A DNA stretch of 64,000 nucleotides from an uncultured Actinomycetes bacterium (GTDB lineage: Bacteria; Actinomycetota; Actinomycetes; Nanopelagicales; Nanopelagicaceae). The translations under genes and the position numbers were made by a program. The stretch spans positions 1-64,000 of the forward strand of contig CAIMOX010000002.1 of assembly GCA_903843225.1 (NCBI GenBank). The letters run 5' to 3'. The notes beneath the pieces are model-generated. The model saw only the letters and a program-made list of their open reading frames with translations, did no database searches and was not told the DNA's origin. Of this stretch, positions 8,028 to 17,354 are shown piece after piece (the first letter of the stretch is position 1; every line of letters begins with the position of its first letter).

Positions 8028-8531
8028 ATGAATCACGAGGTTTCTACGCCAGAAGTTGGTTATCGCGGTGCTACCGCATGCGTAGCTGCTGGAATCACCT
8101 ATCGACAGCTCGATTATTGGGCACGCACTGGTCTGGTGGAGCCGGGTATCAAAGGAGCGACTGGTTCTGGTTCACAACGACTCTATGGATTCCGCGATAT
8201 TTTAGTTCTGAAGATCGTTAAACGCTTATTGGATACTGGCGTGTCGCTTCAAAATATTCGTACCGCTGTTGAGCACCTACGAGGTCGAGGAGTTTCAGAC
8301 CTCGAGAGCATGACACTCATGAGTGATGGCGTCTCAATCTATGAGTGTGAAAGCGCTGATCAGATCGTTGACCTTCTCGCTGGCGGACAAGGTGTTTTCG
8401 GTATTGCAATCTCACGTGTCTGGACAGAGGTAGAGGGTTCATTAGCCGTCCTCCAGGCCGAGGCAAGTGATGATGGACTCACCTCCGGACACGATGAGTT
8501 ATCTGAGCGTAGAAAGAGAAAAGGCGCCTAA
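8028..8531 (+). CDS. MerR-family regulator (Rv1830-like)
   Basis: The 167-residue protein has a MerR helix-turn-helix at about residues 22-75: GITYRQLDYWARTGLVEP, then RLYGFRDILVLKIVKRLLDTG. The C-terminal part is short and has no metal-binding cysteine cluster, so it is not a classical metal sensor. In Mycobacterium the equivalent is Rv1830, in the same place between the DUF151 gene and gcvP. The ATG at 8028 follows a TAGAAT -10 box and a spacer palindrome. Regulation of itself and of gcvP is plausible but inferred. Confidence 0.85.
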   Translation: MNHEVSTPEVGYRGATACVAAGITYRQLDYWARTGLVEPGIKGATGSGSQRLYGFRDILVLKIVKRLLDTGVSLQNIRTAVEHLRGRGVSDLESMTLMSDGVSIYECESADQIVDLLAGGQGVFGIAISRVWTEVEGSLAVLQAEASDDGLTSGHDELSERRKRKGA

Positions 8532-8536
8532 CCCTT

Positions 8537-8542
8537 TACTCT
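8537..8542 (+). promoter_or_regulatory. -10 box of a predicted leaderless promoter for gcvP
   Basis: TACTCT ends six bases before the gcvP ATG at 8549 and starts six bases after the preceding stop codon. No Shine-Dalgarno sequence is seen, so gcvP probably has its own leaderless transcript in addition to any read-through. Confidence 0.45.
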
Positions 8543-8548
8543 TCCCCA

Positions 8549-11413
8549 ATGGGTATTCGGGGAACGTTTGAAGATCGACATATTGGACCAGATCAAGAGC
8601 AGGTAGCTGCAATGCTTGCTTCCTTGGGGGAGAGCAGTCTTCAAGATTTCGTTAAGCGCGTAGTCCCAGCGAATATCGCGATGGGTAATCTCCTTGCAGA
8701 GATTCTTCCTGCTGGGATCTCTGAAGAAGCGGCGATTCGAGAGCTCCGAACAATCTCTCAGAAGAATGAGATCACAAAGAGTTTTATCGGAACTGGATAC
8801 TACGGCACAATTATTCCACCAGTAGTTTTGCGAAATGTTTTAGAGAATCCCGCTTTCTACACTGCATACACCCCATACCAACCAGAGATTAGCCAGGGAA
8901 GACTCGAGGCGATCTTCGCCTTCCAAACCGCAGTTTCGGATCTCACGGGACTCTCCATTTCGAATGCATCCATGCTTGATGAAGCAACGTCTGCGGCCGA
9001 GGCAATGACGCTCGCTCGTAGGTTATGGAAAGGTAATGACGCTGCAGGGTTCTTCGTCGACACAAATCTTCATCCTCATGTGAAGGCCGTTATCTACACT
9101 CGCGCAAAGCCTCTCAAATTAAAGATTGTTGAGAGCGCCATCGATAGCTCGACACTTGCTGCTGTGAATGAAACGCTCTTCGGCGGAATCATCGCGCAAT
9201 TTTCAACGTATGGCGAGGCACAAGATCTCGCTCCAGCCATTTCGCTGCTTAAGAGGCATGAGGCCATCACGATTATTGATGTTGATCTACTAGCAGCAAC
9301 GTTGTACAAATCTGCAGGGGAGTGGGGCGCGGATGTCGCAGTTGGTTCAGCTCAACGATTTGGTGTACCAGTCGGATTTGGTGGACCACATGCAGGCTTC
9401 ATGGCAGTCAGAGATGGATTAGAGCGCTCACTTCCAGGGCGCCTAGTGGGTCAAAGTATTGATAGCCACAAGAACCCGGCATTTCGCCTAGCTCTGCAGA
9501 CGCGCGAGCAACATATCCGTCGTGACAAAGCGACCTCGAATATTTGTACTGCTCAGGTGCTGCTTGCAGTCATCTCTGCCTTCTACGCCATGTGGCATGG
9601 TCCAGCAGGGTTGAAGGCAATTGCGGAGAGAGTACGTAATTACACACTGGTACTTCGAGCAGCGATTGAAGCGGCGGGTTTCGTTGTCACACCTGGCGAT
9701 GTTTTCGATACGTTCACGGTTACAGGCGCAAAGGTAAAAGATGTACTCGCGCGCGCTGCGCAAGCTGGAATAAACCTCCGTTTGATTTCTGAAGATTGCG
9801 TCGGTATTTCATTAGATGAAACGGTTACCGATCAAGATTTGAATACTCTTGCATCAATCTTTGCTGCGACAGTTGAAAAGAAGGGGAGTGGGGCTCTCGC
9901 CTTTGCTAGAAGAACTGATTTCCTCAAACATTCGCTCTTCTCGACATATGGATCTGAAACTTCGATGCTGCGCTACCTGCGTACGCTTGCCGACCGCGAT
10001 TTAGCTCTTGATCGAACCATGATTCCATTGGGGTCATGCACCATGAAGCTCAATGCAACATCCGAGATGATTCCGGTAACTTGGCCTGAGTTCTCATCAA
10101 TCCATCCATTTTCACCAACCTCTCAAAGCACTGGGTATCGCGAGATGATTGCTCAGCTCTCGGATTGGCTTGTAAAGATCACTGGTTACGATGCAGTTTC
10201 ACTGCAGCCAAATGCGGGATCGCAAGGAGAATTCGCTGGGCTCTTAGCGATCCGTGGCTATCTCGATGCACGCGGTGAGACACATCGTGATATTTGTTTA
10301 ATCCCATCGAGTGCTCATGGGACAAATGCGGCAAGCGCCGTTATGGCTGGCATGCGAGTAGTTGTGGTCGCGTGTGATGATGAAGGCAATGTGAGCGTTG
10401 ATGATATTAGAGCGAAGATTGCTGAATATAAGGATGTTCTCGCTGCTTTGATGGTGACCTACCCATCTACACACGGCGTATTTGAATCTGCGATCTCAGA
10501 GATCTGCGAATTGATTCATAATGCTGGGGGACAGGTCTACGTCGACGGGGCAAATCTCAACGCTCTAGTCGGAACTGCCCAGCCCGGGAAATTCGGAGCA
10601 GATGTTTCGCACCTCAATCTCCATAAAACATTCTGTATTCCACATGGTGGCGGGGGACCAGGCGTTGGACCAGTTATTGCGCGAGCTCACTTAGCTCCTC
10701 ATCTACCCAACCACTCCATGGATATCACCGCCGGACCTGCAACAGGTCCAGGTGCAGTAAGTAGCGCACCATTTGGTTCGGCTAGCATCTTGCCAATCTC
10801 GTGGATGTATATCCGTATGATGGGCGGGGAAGGCCTTATTCACGCAACTCAGGTTGCGATACTTTCTGCGAACTACATTGCAAAGAGACTCGATGAGCAT
10901 TTCCCGGTCCTGTACAAGGGTCAGAATGGTTACATCGCGCATGAGTGCATTATTGATCTTCGTGAGATCACAAAGCTCACCGGCGTCACAGTTGACGATG
11001 TAGCGAAGCGGTTAATGGATCACGGATTCCACGCACCGACTGTCAGCTTCCCGGTCGCCGGAACAATGATGATCGAGCCGACCGAATCTGAAGACCTGCG
11101 CGAAATTGATCGCTTTATTGATGCGATGATTGCGATTCGTCGTGAGATTGCCGAGATTGATAAGGGCGCCTTGGTGATTGAAGAGTCGCCGTTGCGTTTT
11201 GCACCTCACACTGCAAAGGACCTTTTGTCGACAGAGTGGGATCGTAAATATCCTCGTGAGAGTGGAGCCTTCCCAGAAGGCGCAGCCCATAATGCCCATG
11301 GAATCGGTGCAAAGGGTAAGTACTGGCCAACCGTTGGTCGTATCGATGGTGTTTTTGGTGATCGCAATCTGGTCTGTAGTTGTTCACCGATTGAGGATCT
11401 CGCGATCAATTGA
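8549..11413 (+). CDS. gcvP: Glycine dehydrogenase (decarboxylating), P protein
   Basis: The 954-residue product is the full-length homodimeric type of P protein, with the N- and C-terminal halves in one chain. It decarboxylates glycine with pyridoxal phosphate and passes the aminomethyl group to GcvH. The PLP lysine is Lys693 in HLNLHKTFCIPHGGGGPG. The N-terminus (FEDRHIGPDQEQVAAML) and PLGSCTMKLNA are family motifs. Length is normal. It closes the gcvH to gcvP cluster. A weak hairpin with a T-rich tail follows before the convergent glycosyltransferase gene. Confidence 0.97.
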   Translation: MGIRGTFEDRHIGPDQEQVAAMLASLGESSLQDFVKRVVPANIAMGNLLAEILPAGISEEAAIRELRTISQKNEITKSFIGTGYYGTIIPPVVLRNVLENPAFYTAYTPYQPEISQGRLEAIFAFQTAVSDLTGLSISNASMLDEATSAAEAMTLARRLWKGNDAAGFFVDTNLHPHVKAVIYTRAKPLKLKIVESAIDSSTLAAVNETLFGGIIAQFSTYGEAQDLAPAISLLKRHEAITIIDVDLLAATLYKSAGEWGADVAVGSAQRFGVPVGFGGPHAGFMAVRDGLERSLPGRLVGQSIDSHKNPAFRLALQTREQHIRRDKATSNICTAQVLLAVISAFYAMWHGPAGLKAIAERVRNYTLVLRAAIEAAGFVVTPGDVFDTFTVTGAKVKDVLARAAQAGINLRLISEDCVGISLDETVTDQDLNTLASIFAATVEKKGSGALAFARRTDFLKHSLFSTYGSETSMLRYLRTLADRDLALDRTMIPLGSCTMKLNATSEMIPVTWPEFSSIHPFSPTSQSTGYREMIAQLSDWLVKITGYDAVSLQPNAGSQGEFAGLLAIRGYLDARGETHRDICLIPSSAHGTNAASAVMAGMRVVVVACDDEGNVSVDDIRAKIAEYKDVLAALMVTYPSTHGVFESAISEICELIHNAGGQVYVDGANLNALVGTAQPGKFGADVSHLNLHKTFCIPHGGGGPGVGPVIARAHLAPHLPNHSMDITAGPATGPGAVSSAPFGSASILPISWMYIRMMGGEGLIHATQVAILSANYIAKRLDEHFPVLYKGQNGYIAHECIIDLREITKLTGVTVDDVAKRLMDHGFHAPTVSFPVAGTMMIEPTESEDLREIDRFIDAMIAIRREIAEIDKGALVIEESPLRFAPHTAKDLLSTEWDRKYPRESGAFPEGAAHNAHGIGAKGKYWPTVGRIDGVFGDRNLVCSCSPIEDLAIN

Positions 11414-11423
11414 GCCTAGGAGG

Positions 11424-11447
11424 GGTCTCTTCTGGAGATTCTTTCTT
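11424..11447 (+). terminator. Possible weak terminator after gcvP
   Basis: GGTCTC (11424-11429) can pair with GAGATT (11435-11440), including two G-U pairs, around a five-base loop, followed by CTTTCTT. The stem is weak but it is the only hairpin with a T-rich tail between the convergent gcvP and glycosyltransferase genes. Confidence 0.3.
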
Positions 11448-11464
11448 AGTTAACATAATGTAGA

Positions 11465-12175
11465 TTATCGGCGATATAGCCTACGTGAGATAGCCCATCT
11501 TGTAGTCTTCTGGAGCGCTTCAAAGACGATCGCTTTACTCATCTTCGACCGACCCTTGGTTCGCTCAATAAAGGTGATCGGAACTTCGGTTATTCGTAGG
11601 CCAGCATTATGGGCTCTCATTACGATCTCGATCTGGAATCCATAGCCAATTGATTCAATTGAGTCGTAATCGATCTTCTGGAGCAGATCTCGGGTCAGCA
11701 CTCGGAAACCGCCGGTGAGGTCTTTGTAGGGCAATTTAAGGCCCCATTCTGCATACCAGGTGCCAATCCTTGAGATCGCCTTTCGGTAGGCAGGCCAATT
11801 CTCTACCGCTCCGCCAGGCATCCACCGTGTGCCTAGGACCAAATCGGCGCTGTGAGCTGCCTGGATAAGTCGAGAAAGCTCTTCTGGTTGATGGGAACCA
11901 TCCGCATCCATTTCGATGAGGAAATCGAAGTCACGGGCCAACCCCCAAGCAAATCCCGCCTTGTACGCCGGTCCTAGACCCTCTTTGCGGCTCCTGCGAA
12001 GAATCGATATTTGATTGCTATGTCCTTCAACTAGATCCGCAGTTCCATCAGGTGAGCCATCATCAATCACAAGGATGGATAGATTGGGGATCGCTTGAGC
12101 TCCCAATCGAACCAGAAGGTCAAGAATATTCTCCGATTCGTTATAGGTCGGAATGCAGAGTAGATAGGTTGACAT
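11465..12175 (-). CDS. Polyprenol monophosphomannose synthase (Dpm1/Ppm1-like, family 2 glycosyltransferase)
   Basis: The 236-residue GT-A enzyme carries IPTYNE at its N-terminus, DDGSPDGT (39-45), the metal-binding DAD at 90-92 (EMDADGSHQP), and DLTGGFRVL. These are characteristic of dolichol-phosphate mannose synthases, which move mannose from GDP-mannose to polyprenyl phosphate for lipoglycans and protein mannosylation. There is no membrane-anchor or acyltransferase extension, unlike the fused Ppm1 of M. tuberculosis. It is the last gene of the pafB to ppm run, five bases after the exonuclease gene. Sugar and acceptor specificity are inferred. Confidence 0.85.
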   Translation of the reverse strand: MSTYLLCIPTYNESENILDLLVRLGAQAIPNLSILVIDDGSPDGTADLVEGHSNQISILRRSRKEGLGPAYKAGFAWGLARDFDFLIEMDADGSHQPEELSRLIQAAHSADLVLGTRWMPGGAVENWPAYRKAISRIGTWYAEWGLKLPYKDLTGGFRVLTRDLLQKIDYDSIESIGYGFQIEIVMRAHNAGLRITEVPITFIERTKGRSKMSKAIVFEALQKTTRWAISRRLYRR

Positions 12176-12180
12176 AATGG

Positions 12181-13080
12181 TTACCAGCCGAGAGCAGCGA
12201 TCAGTCGATCGACGCTAGCGCCAAGTCCGTACTCTTCTTTCATTGCGTAAATCTCACTGAGATCAGCGGGCGACGTTGGAACCTTAATCTCCATCTGTGG
12301 CAGAGGCACATCCAAAGCGCAATGGACCAACTTCGGAGCGATCGCGATGTACTCACTCCCCTCGATTAATCGCTTACGCAACAACGGTGTCAATCGATCA
12401 TCATCCGCCTTCGCAGCAGAGAGCGCTTCTTCAATCGTAGTAAAGGTGTTCGCGATTACTGCGGCCCCCTTTTCCCCGATTCCACGAACACCAGGCAGCC
12501 CATCCGATGCATCACCGCGAATCATCGCAAAGAGCGCATAACGTTCGCCTGGGATGCCGTATTTATTTTCAATCCATTTTAGATCAACGATCTCTTGTTG
12601 AGAAAAACCCTTGGCGAGATAGATGACTCGAACCTTACGTTTATCGTCAACAAGTTGAAAGAGATCTCTATCCCCTGTGACGACATGAATCGGACCTTTC
12701 TCATTCTTGGAGAAGGTTGCGATTAAATCATCAGCCTCATAGTCATCAACACCAACCATCGGGATACCGAAGAAATCAAGGAGATCTAGGAGCACGGGGA
12801 TTTGTGGTCCGAGGGTATCTGGCTCTTCTTCTTCGCCACTCTCATCAACGCGGTTCGCCTTGTATCCTGGAAATAGATCTGTGCGCCACGTAGGACGCCA
12901 ATCCCCTTCTAGGCAGGCAACAATTCGATCCGGGTTGTACGTTGAAACTAATCGTGCAGTCATATCAAGAAAACCGCGGATCGCATTTACGGGTGTCCCA
13001 TCGGGTGCAACCATGGTGTCCGGCATCCCGTAATAGGCCCGATACCAGAGTGATGCGCTATCTATAAGCAAGAGACTCAT
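12181..13080 (-). CDS. 5'-3' exonuclease (Pol I N-terminal domain homologue, Rv2090-like)
   Basis: The 299-residue protein is a stand-alone FEN/5'-3' exonuclease. It shows LLIDSASLWYRAYYGMP at the N-terminus, DDYEADDLIATF and VTGDRDLFQLV (metal-binding acidic residues), and the helix-hairpin-helix GLPGVRGIGEKGA. It lacks polymerase domains. Such proteins remove flaps or RNA primers. An acidic insert (ESGEEEEPD) lies near residue 80. It overlaps helY by four bases (ATGA), so helicase and nuclease are translationally coupled; a similar pairing occurs near helY in Mycobacterium. Confidence 0.88.
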   Translation of the reverse strand: MSLLLIDSASLWYRAYYGMPDTMVAPDGTPVNAIRGFLDMTARLVSTYNPDRIVACLEGDWRPTWRTDLFPGYKANRVDESGEEEEPDTLGPQIPVLLDLLDFFGIPMVGVDDYEADDLIATFSKNEKGPIHVVTGDRDLFQLVDDKRKVRVIYLAKGFSQQEIVDLKWIENKYGIPGERYALFAMIRGDASDGLPGVRGIGEKGAAVIANTFTTIEEALSAAKADDDRLTPLLRKRLIEGSEYIAIAPKLVHCALDVPLPQMEIKVPTSPADLSEIYAMKEEYGLGASVDRLIAALGW

Positions 13081-15467
13081 GCGACAGCTCCGGCATAACT
13101 GATAATGCCTCGATCTACCCGATCCAAAGCATCGCGAGCGACAGTCTCAAGGTGTGGAGAGGCATTCGCTATCTGCCTGAGTAGATCAATAATCTGCTTC
13201 ATGGACCTTACGAAATCTCCCACTGTTAACTCAGTTCCCTTGAGAATTGCTGAAAGCGAGTGGCCACTTGCCCATCGGTAGGAAGCCATACAGAAACCGA
13301 AATCTGGTTCTCGCATCGCTTCGAGTCCAATATCTTCTTCATCTTCATGAATAACCTTCCAGCGAGCAATCAGTTCAGCGAGCGAGTTTTGGACAGCTCC
13401 ATGTGGAATCTTCGGCGACTCATCGCGACGGGCTTCATAGACGAGAGCCGAAAGCACGCTGACGATTTCGGAGGCGGACAACTCATCAAAAGCTCCCAAC
13501 CGGATCATCTCGGCTATTAAGAGATCGGTCTCGCCATAAATCTTTGCCAGGATGAGCCCCCATTTTGTAATCACACCTTGATCGAGATATCCATATTTCT
13601 CAAGCATGATCTGCACTCGATCAAAACGTTTTGCGATGACGTCGGTTCGATTACTCATTCGGTCCGCAAGACCTTTACTCTCACGTCGCAACCGGCCTAC
13701 ACGTTCGGCAAACCGAGCGTGCAGCTCTCTATCGGCGCAACCATGTGAAGGATGAGAACGCAGCGATTTGCGCAGAGAAATGATCTCCTCTTCTAACAAG
13801 AGCGCTTTCGACTTCTTCTGCTTACTCATGCTCTTCTCGAGCTCTTTCATATCTGCTCTGATCTGCCAATACTCTTCGAAGTCACCGAGGTGGCATTCCA
13901 TCTCTTCTAGGAGACCCGTGAGGGCGCTCTCATTGCGCTTAATTTGTTTCGCCAGTCCGACAACGGCCTTATCAGCTTGATATTGAGCGAAGGATGATTC
14001 CAGGCTTGTGCGTGCCCGCTCTGCGCCAAATTGCGAGATGAGATTAATCGTCATGTTATAAGTCGGTTTAAAAGAGCTCTTAAGCGGATAGGTTCGAGTT
14101 GATGCGAGTCCAGCAACTGATGAAGAATCAACATCCTTGTTCCACAAAATCACGGCGTTACCTTCGATATCAATACCTCGGCGACCTGCACGTCCTGTTA
14201 ACTGCGTGAACTCCCCCGGTGAGATTGATACATGGGATTCACCGTTCCACTTGCTCAATTTCTCCAGCACTACGGTCCGCGCCGGCATATTGATACCCAG
14301 AGCGAGCGTCTCCGTTGCAAAGACACACTTCACAAGGCCAAGTTGAAAGAGCTCCTCAACTGTCTCCTTGAAGGATGGCAGCAAACCAGCATGGTGAGCC
14401 GCAATACCTCGCTGAAGCGCTTCGAGCCACTCATGGAAACCAAGCACCATGAGATCTTCTTCCGGAATATTCTTCGTTGCGCGGAAGACAATCTCGCGAA
14501 TCTGGGATCTCTCTTCTGCATTGGTAAGTCGAATTCCGGCAGCGAGACATTGATGCACGGCCGCCTGACAGGCATTGCGAGAAAAGATGAAGGTAATCGC
14601 GGGAAGCAGGCCCTCGCGAGCTAACTTTTCGATGACGTCGGCTCGATCGAGTTGGCGAATCTTGGGTGAATCTCTATCGTTCTCACGCCAGTTGCGTTGG
14701 TTAGTTTTGTTGGAAGCGCCATATTTGATCTTCACCTGACGGTAACTATCCTTTTCAAGCCGGATGATTTCCGGATTGATCTTCCCGGTAGCGAGAAATA
14801 GATCGAGTAACTGGTTTCCAAAGAGAACATGTTGATACAACGGAACAGGTCTAATTTCACTGACGATAACCTCAGTGGAACCTCTGACCTCATTGAGCCA
14901 GTCACCGAACTCTTCAGCGTTAGATACGGTGGCCGAAAGCGATGCAACCTGACATGTTTCAGGGAGGTGAATCAGGATCTCTTCCCAGACCGCTCCCCTG
15001 AATTTATCGGCAAGATAATGAACTTCATCCATGACGACAAAGCCAAGATCTTTCAAGGTGTGCGACTTGGAATAAATCATGTTTCGTAATACCTCAGTCG
15101 TCATGACAACAAGTGGCGCCTCGGAGTTGATAGAGGTATCGCCAGTCAGTAATCCGACCCGATTCTCACCATACATCTCTTTAAGGTCTTGATACTTCTG
15201 ATTTGAAAGGGCCTTAATAGGGGCTGTGTAGAAGCACTTCTTCCCTTGTTCAATCGCTAAAAATGCAGCGAACTCACCGACGATAGTCTTACCCGCACCA
15301 GTCGGAGCCGCGACAAGAACTCCCTTCCCATCTTCCAGCGCCTTACATCCTTCAACCTGAAAATCGTCAAGCGGAAAGGGAAATTTTGCGCTGAACTCCG
15401 CAACTTTTCCATACTTAGTTCGCTTCTTCGCAGCTGCATAGCGCTCGGCGGGGCTTAACTCGTTCAT
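13077..15467 (-). CDS. helY: HelY, Ski2/Mtr4-type DEVH helicase
   Basis: The 796-residue helicase has Walker A APTGAGKT (54-61), the DEVH box (147-150), SLSAT, TLALGINMPAR and QLTGRAGRRGID. This is the Ski2-like superfamily 2 arrangement, followed by a long helical C-terminal region. Actinobacterial HelY is related to eukaryotic RNA-exosome helicases; its substrate is not well defined. The frame extends to a TTG at 15476, but the ATG at 15467 gives an ATGA overlap with the upstream lipid kinase gene, so I chose that start. The neighbours tatC and the exonuclease match the mycobacterial helY locus. Confidence 0.92.
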   Translation of the reverse strand: MNELSPAERYAAAKKRTKYGKVAEFSAKFPFPLDDFQVEGCKALEDGKGVLVAAPTGAGKTIVGEFAAFLAIEQGKKCFYTAPIKALSNQKYQDLKEMYGENRVGLLTGDTSINSEAPLVVMTTEVLRNMIYSKSHTLKDLGFVVMDEVHYLADKFRGAVWEEILIHLPETCQVASLSATVSNAEEFGDWLNEVRGSTEVIVSEIRPVPLYQHVLFGNQLLDLFLATGKINPEIIRLEKDSYRQVKIKYGASNKTNQRNWRENDRDSPKIRQLDRADVIEKLAREGLLPAITFIFSRNACQAAVHQCLAAGIRLTNAEERSQIREIVFRATKNIPEEDLMVLGFHEWLEALQRGIAAHHAGLLPSFKETVEELFQLGLVKCVFATETLALGINMPARTVVLEKLSKWNGESHVSISPGEFTQLTGRAGRRGIDIEGNAVILWNKDVDSSSVAGLASTRTYPLKSSFKPTYNMTINLISQFGAERARTSLESSFAQYQADKAVVGLAKQIKRNESALTGLLEEMECHLGDFEEYWQIRADMKELEKSMSKQKKSKALLLEEEIISLRKSLRSHPSHGCADRELHARFAERVGRLRRESKGLADRMSNRTDVIAKRFDRVQIMLEKYGYLDQGVITKWGLILAKIYGETDLLIAEMIRLGAFDELSASEIVSVLSALVYEARRDESPKIPHGAVQNSLAELIARWKVIHEDEEDIGLEAMREPDFGFCMASYRWASGHSLSAILKGTELTVGDFVRSMKQIIDLLRQIANASPHLETVARDALDRVDRGIISYAGAVA

Positions 15468-16351
15468 AGCGTCCAAACTTTGAGGGCTCCAGGAGCGACA
15501 GCCGCTTTCAGTGGTAGGCGATCGATATATTCACCATCTGCAAATGCTTTGGCGTCCGCATTGATCATAATGCTTTGGCCTCGGTGAAGCTCGACTGCTT
15601 TATGGCGAGTGTGCGATCCCGTATAAACGCGTGGAAAAACCCTGATCAAGGTTATGAGTGGGACCTCGTTGAGAATCACCAGATCCAGGACTCCATCGGA
15701 ATGATTAGCTGGAGGGCAAATTTTCATCCCACCGCCATAGTTTGGACCGTTTGCAATGACGATAAGCATCGCACGACGCGTGAACTCTTTACCATCTACG
15801 TTGATCGTAAATTCGATGGGTTTGAATGTCGTGAGCACTTGCAACATTGCAATCACATATTTTATCTTGCCAGCGAGATAACTTATCTGGTTAGCGCGTT
15901 CATTGACTAGAGCGTCGAACCCAAGACTAACAACTTGACCAGCGATCGTCTCATTACCACGGTGCCCGATGACAATAGAGTCGACTGGTGTTGCTTCTTG
16001 TGATTGAATCTTTTCAATGATCTGTATATCAGTGGATTTAAATGTTCCGATAGCGCGTGCGAAATCATTTCCAGTGCCCGCAGCAATGACGGTGAAGGGG
16101 ATGGCTTTCGATTGAAGCAATGGTAATAATGCGTGGAAGAGGCCATCTCCTCCTACAATAATGATCCCATCGTATTCCCGGGAGAGAAGCTCCGCTGATA
16201 CTCTAAAAATCATTTCATCTTTACCGAGGGTATCGATGATGGTGCCGTTTATGCCTCGGCGGGTGCACTGATCTAAAAATGCCCGGGCTCTTTTTACCGC
16301 TCTCCCATTACCTGAGCGCGGATTTACTACGAGAAGCAGGTGAGAGATCAT
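15464..16351 (-). CDS. Diacylglycerol/lipid kinase (YegS/DgkB family)
   Basis: The 295-residue protein has the lipid-kinase catalytic fold: VVNPRSGNGRA (8-18) for nucleotide binding, the glycine-rich GGDGLFH (67-73), and AAGTGNDFARAIG. In place of the common GGDGT this protein has GGDGL. The C-terminal half contains the conserved ANGPNYGGGMKICPPANHSDG and FADGEYID. It probably phosphorylates diacylglycerol or a related lipid at the membrane face. It is coupled on both sides by ATGA overlaps, to tatC upstream and helY downstream, in the order seen in Streptomyces. Confidence 0.88.
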   Translation of the reverse strand: MISHLLLVVNPRSGNGRAVKRARAFLDQCTRRGINGTIIDTLGKDEMIFRVSAELLSREYDGIIIVGGDGLFHALLPLLQSKAIPFTVIAAGTGNDFARAIGTFKSTDIQIIEKIQSQEATPVDSIVIGHRGNETIAGQVVSLGFDALVNERANQISYLAGKIKYVIAMLQVLTTFKPIEFTINVDGKEFTRRAMLIVIANGPNYGGGMKICPPANHSDGVLDLVILNEVPLITLIRVFPRVYTGSHTRHKAVELHRGQSIMINADAKAFADGEYIDRLPLKAAVAPGALKVWTL

Positions 16352-17118
16352 GAAGATGCAGTTTTGCGTGAACGACGCCTGTCATTGAGAAGCGCGATAC
16401 CACCTGCGGCAAAGTACAGAGCAATTAATGGCAGGGCAAGAATTGACATGGTCACTGGATCTCCGGTCGGAGAAAACGCTGCGGTGAAAAAGGCAATTCC
16501 AAATATGGCAAAGCGCCATGGCTTCAATATGGCCTTACCAGATAAGACACCAACAAGATTGAGTGAGACAAGTAGCACTGGAAATTCGAAGGCACCACCA
16601 AAGACAAGGATTAATCGCAGAACAAAGTTAAGGTAATCATCAAATCGAACTAAGTTATTGAGTGATGTAGGAGTGAACCCAAGGAGCGCTTTCACAGCTA
16701 GTGGGAGGACGCGGTACCCAAGGTAGGCACCGCCGGCGAAGAACGGAGTGGCGAAGGCTAAAAAGATAATCGAATAGCGCTTCTCGCGCCGATGTAATCC
16801 AGGTGCAACGAAGGCCCATAACTGATAGAGCCAAAATGGTGCTGAGATAATGATTCCGACAAGGAATGAGACTGTTACTTGTAGATTGAGCGGGCCCAGT
16901 ACACCATTAACATAAAGCGCCCCACAATGTCCTAGCCCCGCTAGATGTGATCGATGGAGATCGCAGATCGGCTTGGCCAGAAGGTTGACGATACGAGGAT
17001 AAAAGGCCCAGCCGATACCAGATGCAACTAAAATTGCTGCGGCAGCACGGACAACTCTCTTACGTAACTCTCTGAAGTGTTCGAGAATAGGCATCCGGCC
17101 GCCCGATTGGGCAACCAT
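16348..17118 (-). CDS. tatC: Sec-independent translocase subunit TatC
   Basis: The 256-residue integral membrane protein recognises twin-arginine signal peptides. MPILEHFRELRKRVVRA (about 9-25) is the conserved TatC N-terminus, followed by the first of six expected membrane segments; the FAxPxF-type region reads FATPFFAGG. The C-terminal tail is arginine- and lysine-rich (NDRRRSRKTASS). It starts eight bases after the tatA stop, so the two are co-transcribed. No tatB is visible here; actinobacterial tatB is usually elsewhere. Confidence 0.95.
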   Translation of the reverse strand: MVAQSGGRMPILEHFRELRKRVVRAAAAILVASGIGWAFYPRIVNLLAKPICDLHRSHLAGLGHCGALYVNGVLGPLNLQVTVSFLVGIIISAPFWLYQLWAFVAPGLHRREKRYSIIFLAFATPFFAGGAYLGYRVLPLAVKALLGFTPTSLNNLVRFDDYLNFVLRLILVFGGAFEFPVLLVSLNLVGVLSGKAILKPWRFAIFGIAFFTAAFSPTGDPVTMSILALPLIALYFAAGGIALLNDRRRSRKTASS

Positions 17119-17126
17119 GGGTGAAA

Positions 17127-17303
17127 TTACGCGGTCTTATCTGGATCAGGCTTCTTTTCATCGCCATCTTTAAGTTCGCTCTTAAAGATCTTGAGCGACT
17201 TGGCGATTGATTTAGCCGAATCAGGAAGACGCTTAGCGCCAAAGAGGACAACGAGAACGAGAATAATAAGAAGCCAGTGACTTGGCTGTTCGAGTCCGAA
17301 CAT
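17127..17303 (-). CDS. tatA: Sec-independent translocase subunit TatA (58 aa)
   Basis: This small gene encodes 58 residues. It has a single membrane helix ([20 protein letters not shown], residues 9-28), the FGAKRLPD hinge diagnostic of TatA/TatB, an amphipathic helix ([16 protein letters not shown]) and an acidic/basic tail ending DPDKTA. TatA forms the protein-conducting part of the twin-arginine translocon. AAGGGG lies seven bases before the ATG. It sits between pafC and tatC as in other Actinobacteria. The short tail is at the small end of the family range. Confidence 0.93.
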   Translation of the reverse strand: MFGLEQPSHWLLIILVLVVLFGAKRLPDSAKSIAKSLKIFKSELKDGDEKKPDPDKTA

Positions 17304-17354
17304 GAAACACCCCTTTGCATTCTGAAGCCACCTATCCAGCAGCTACCGCCAAGA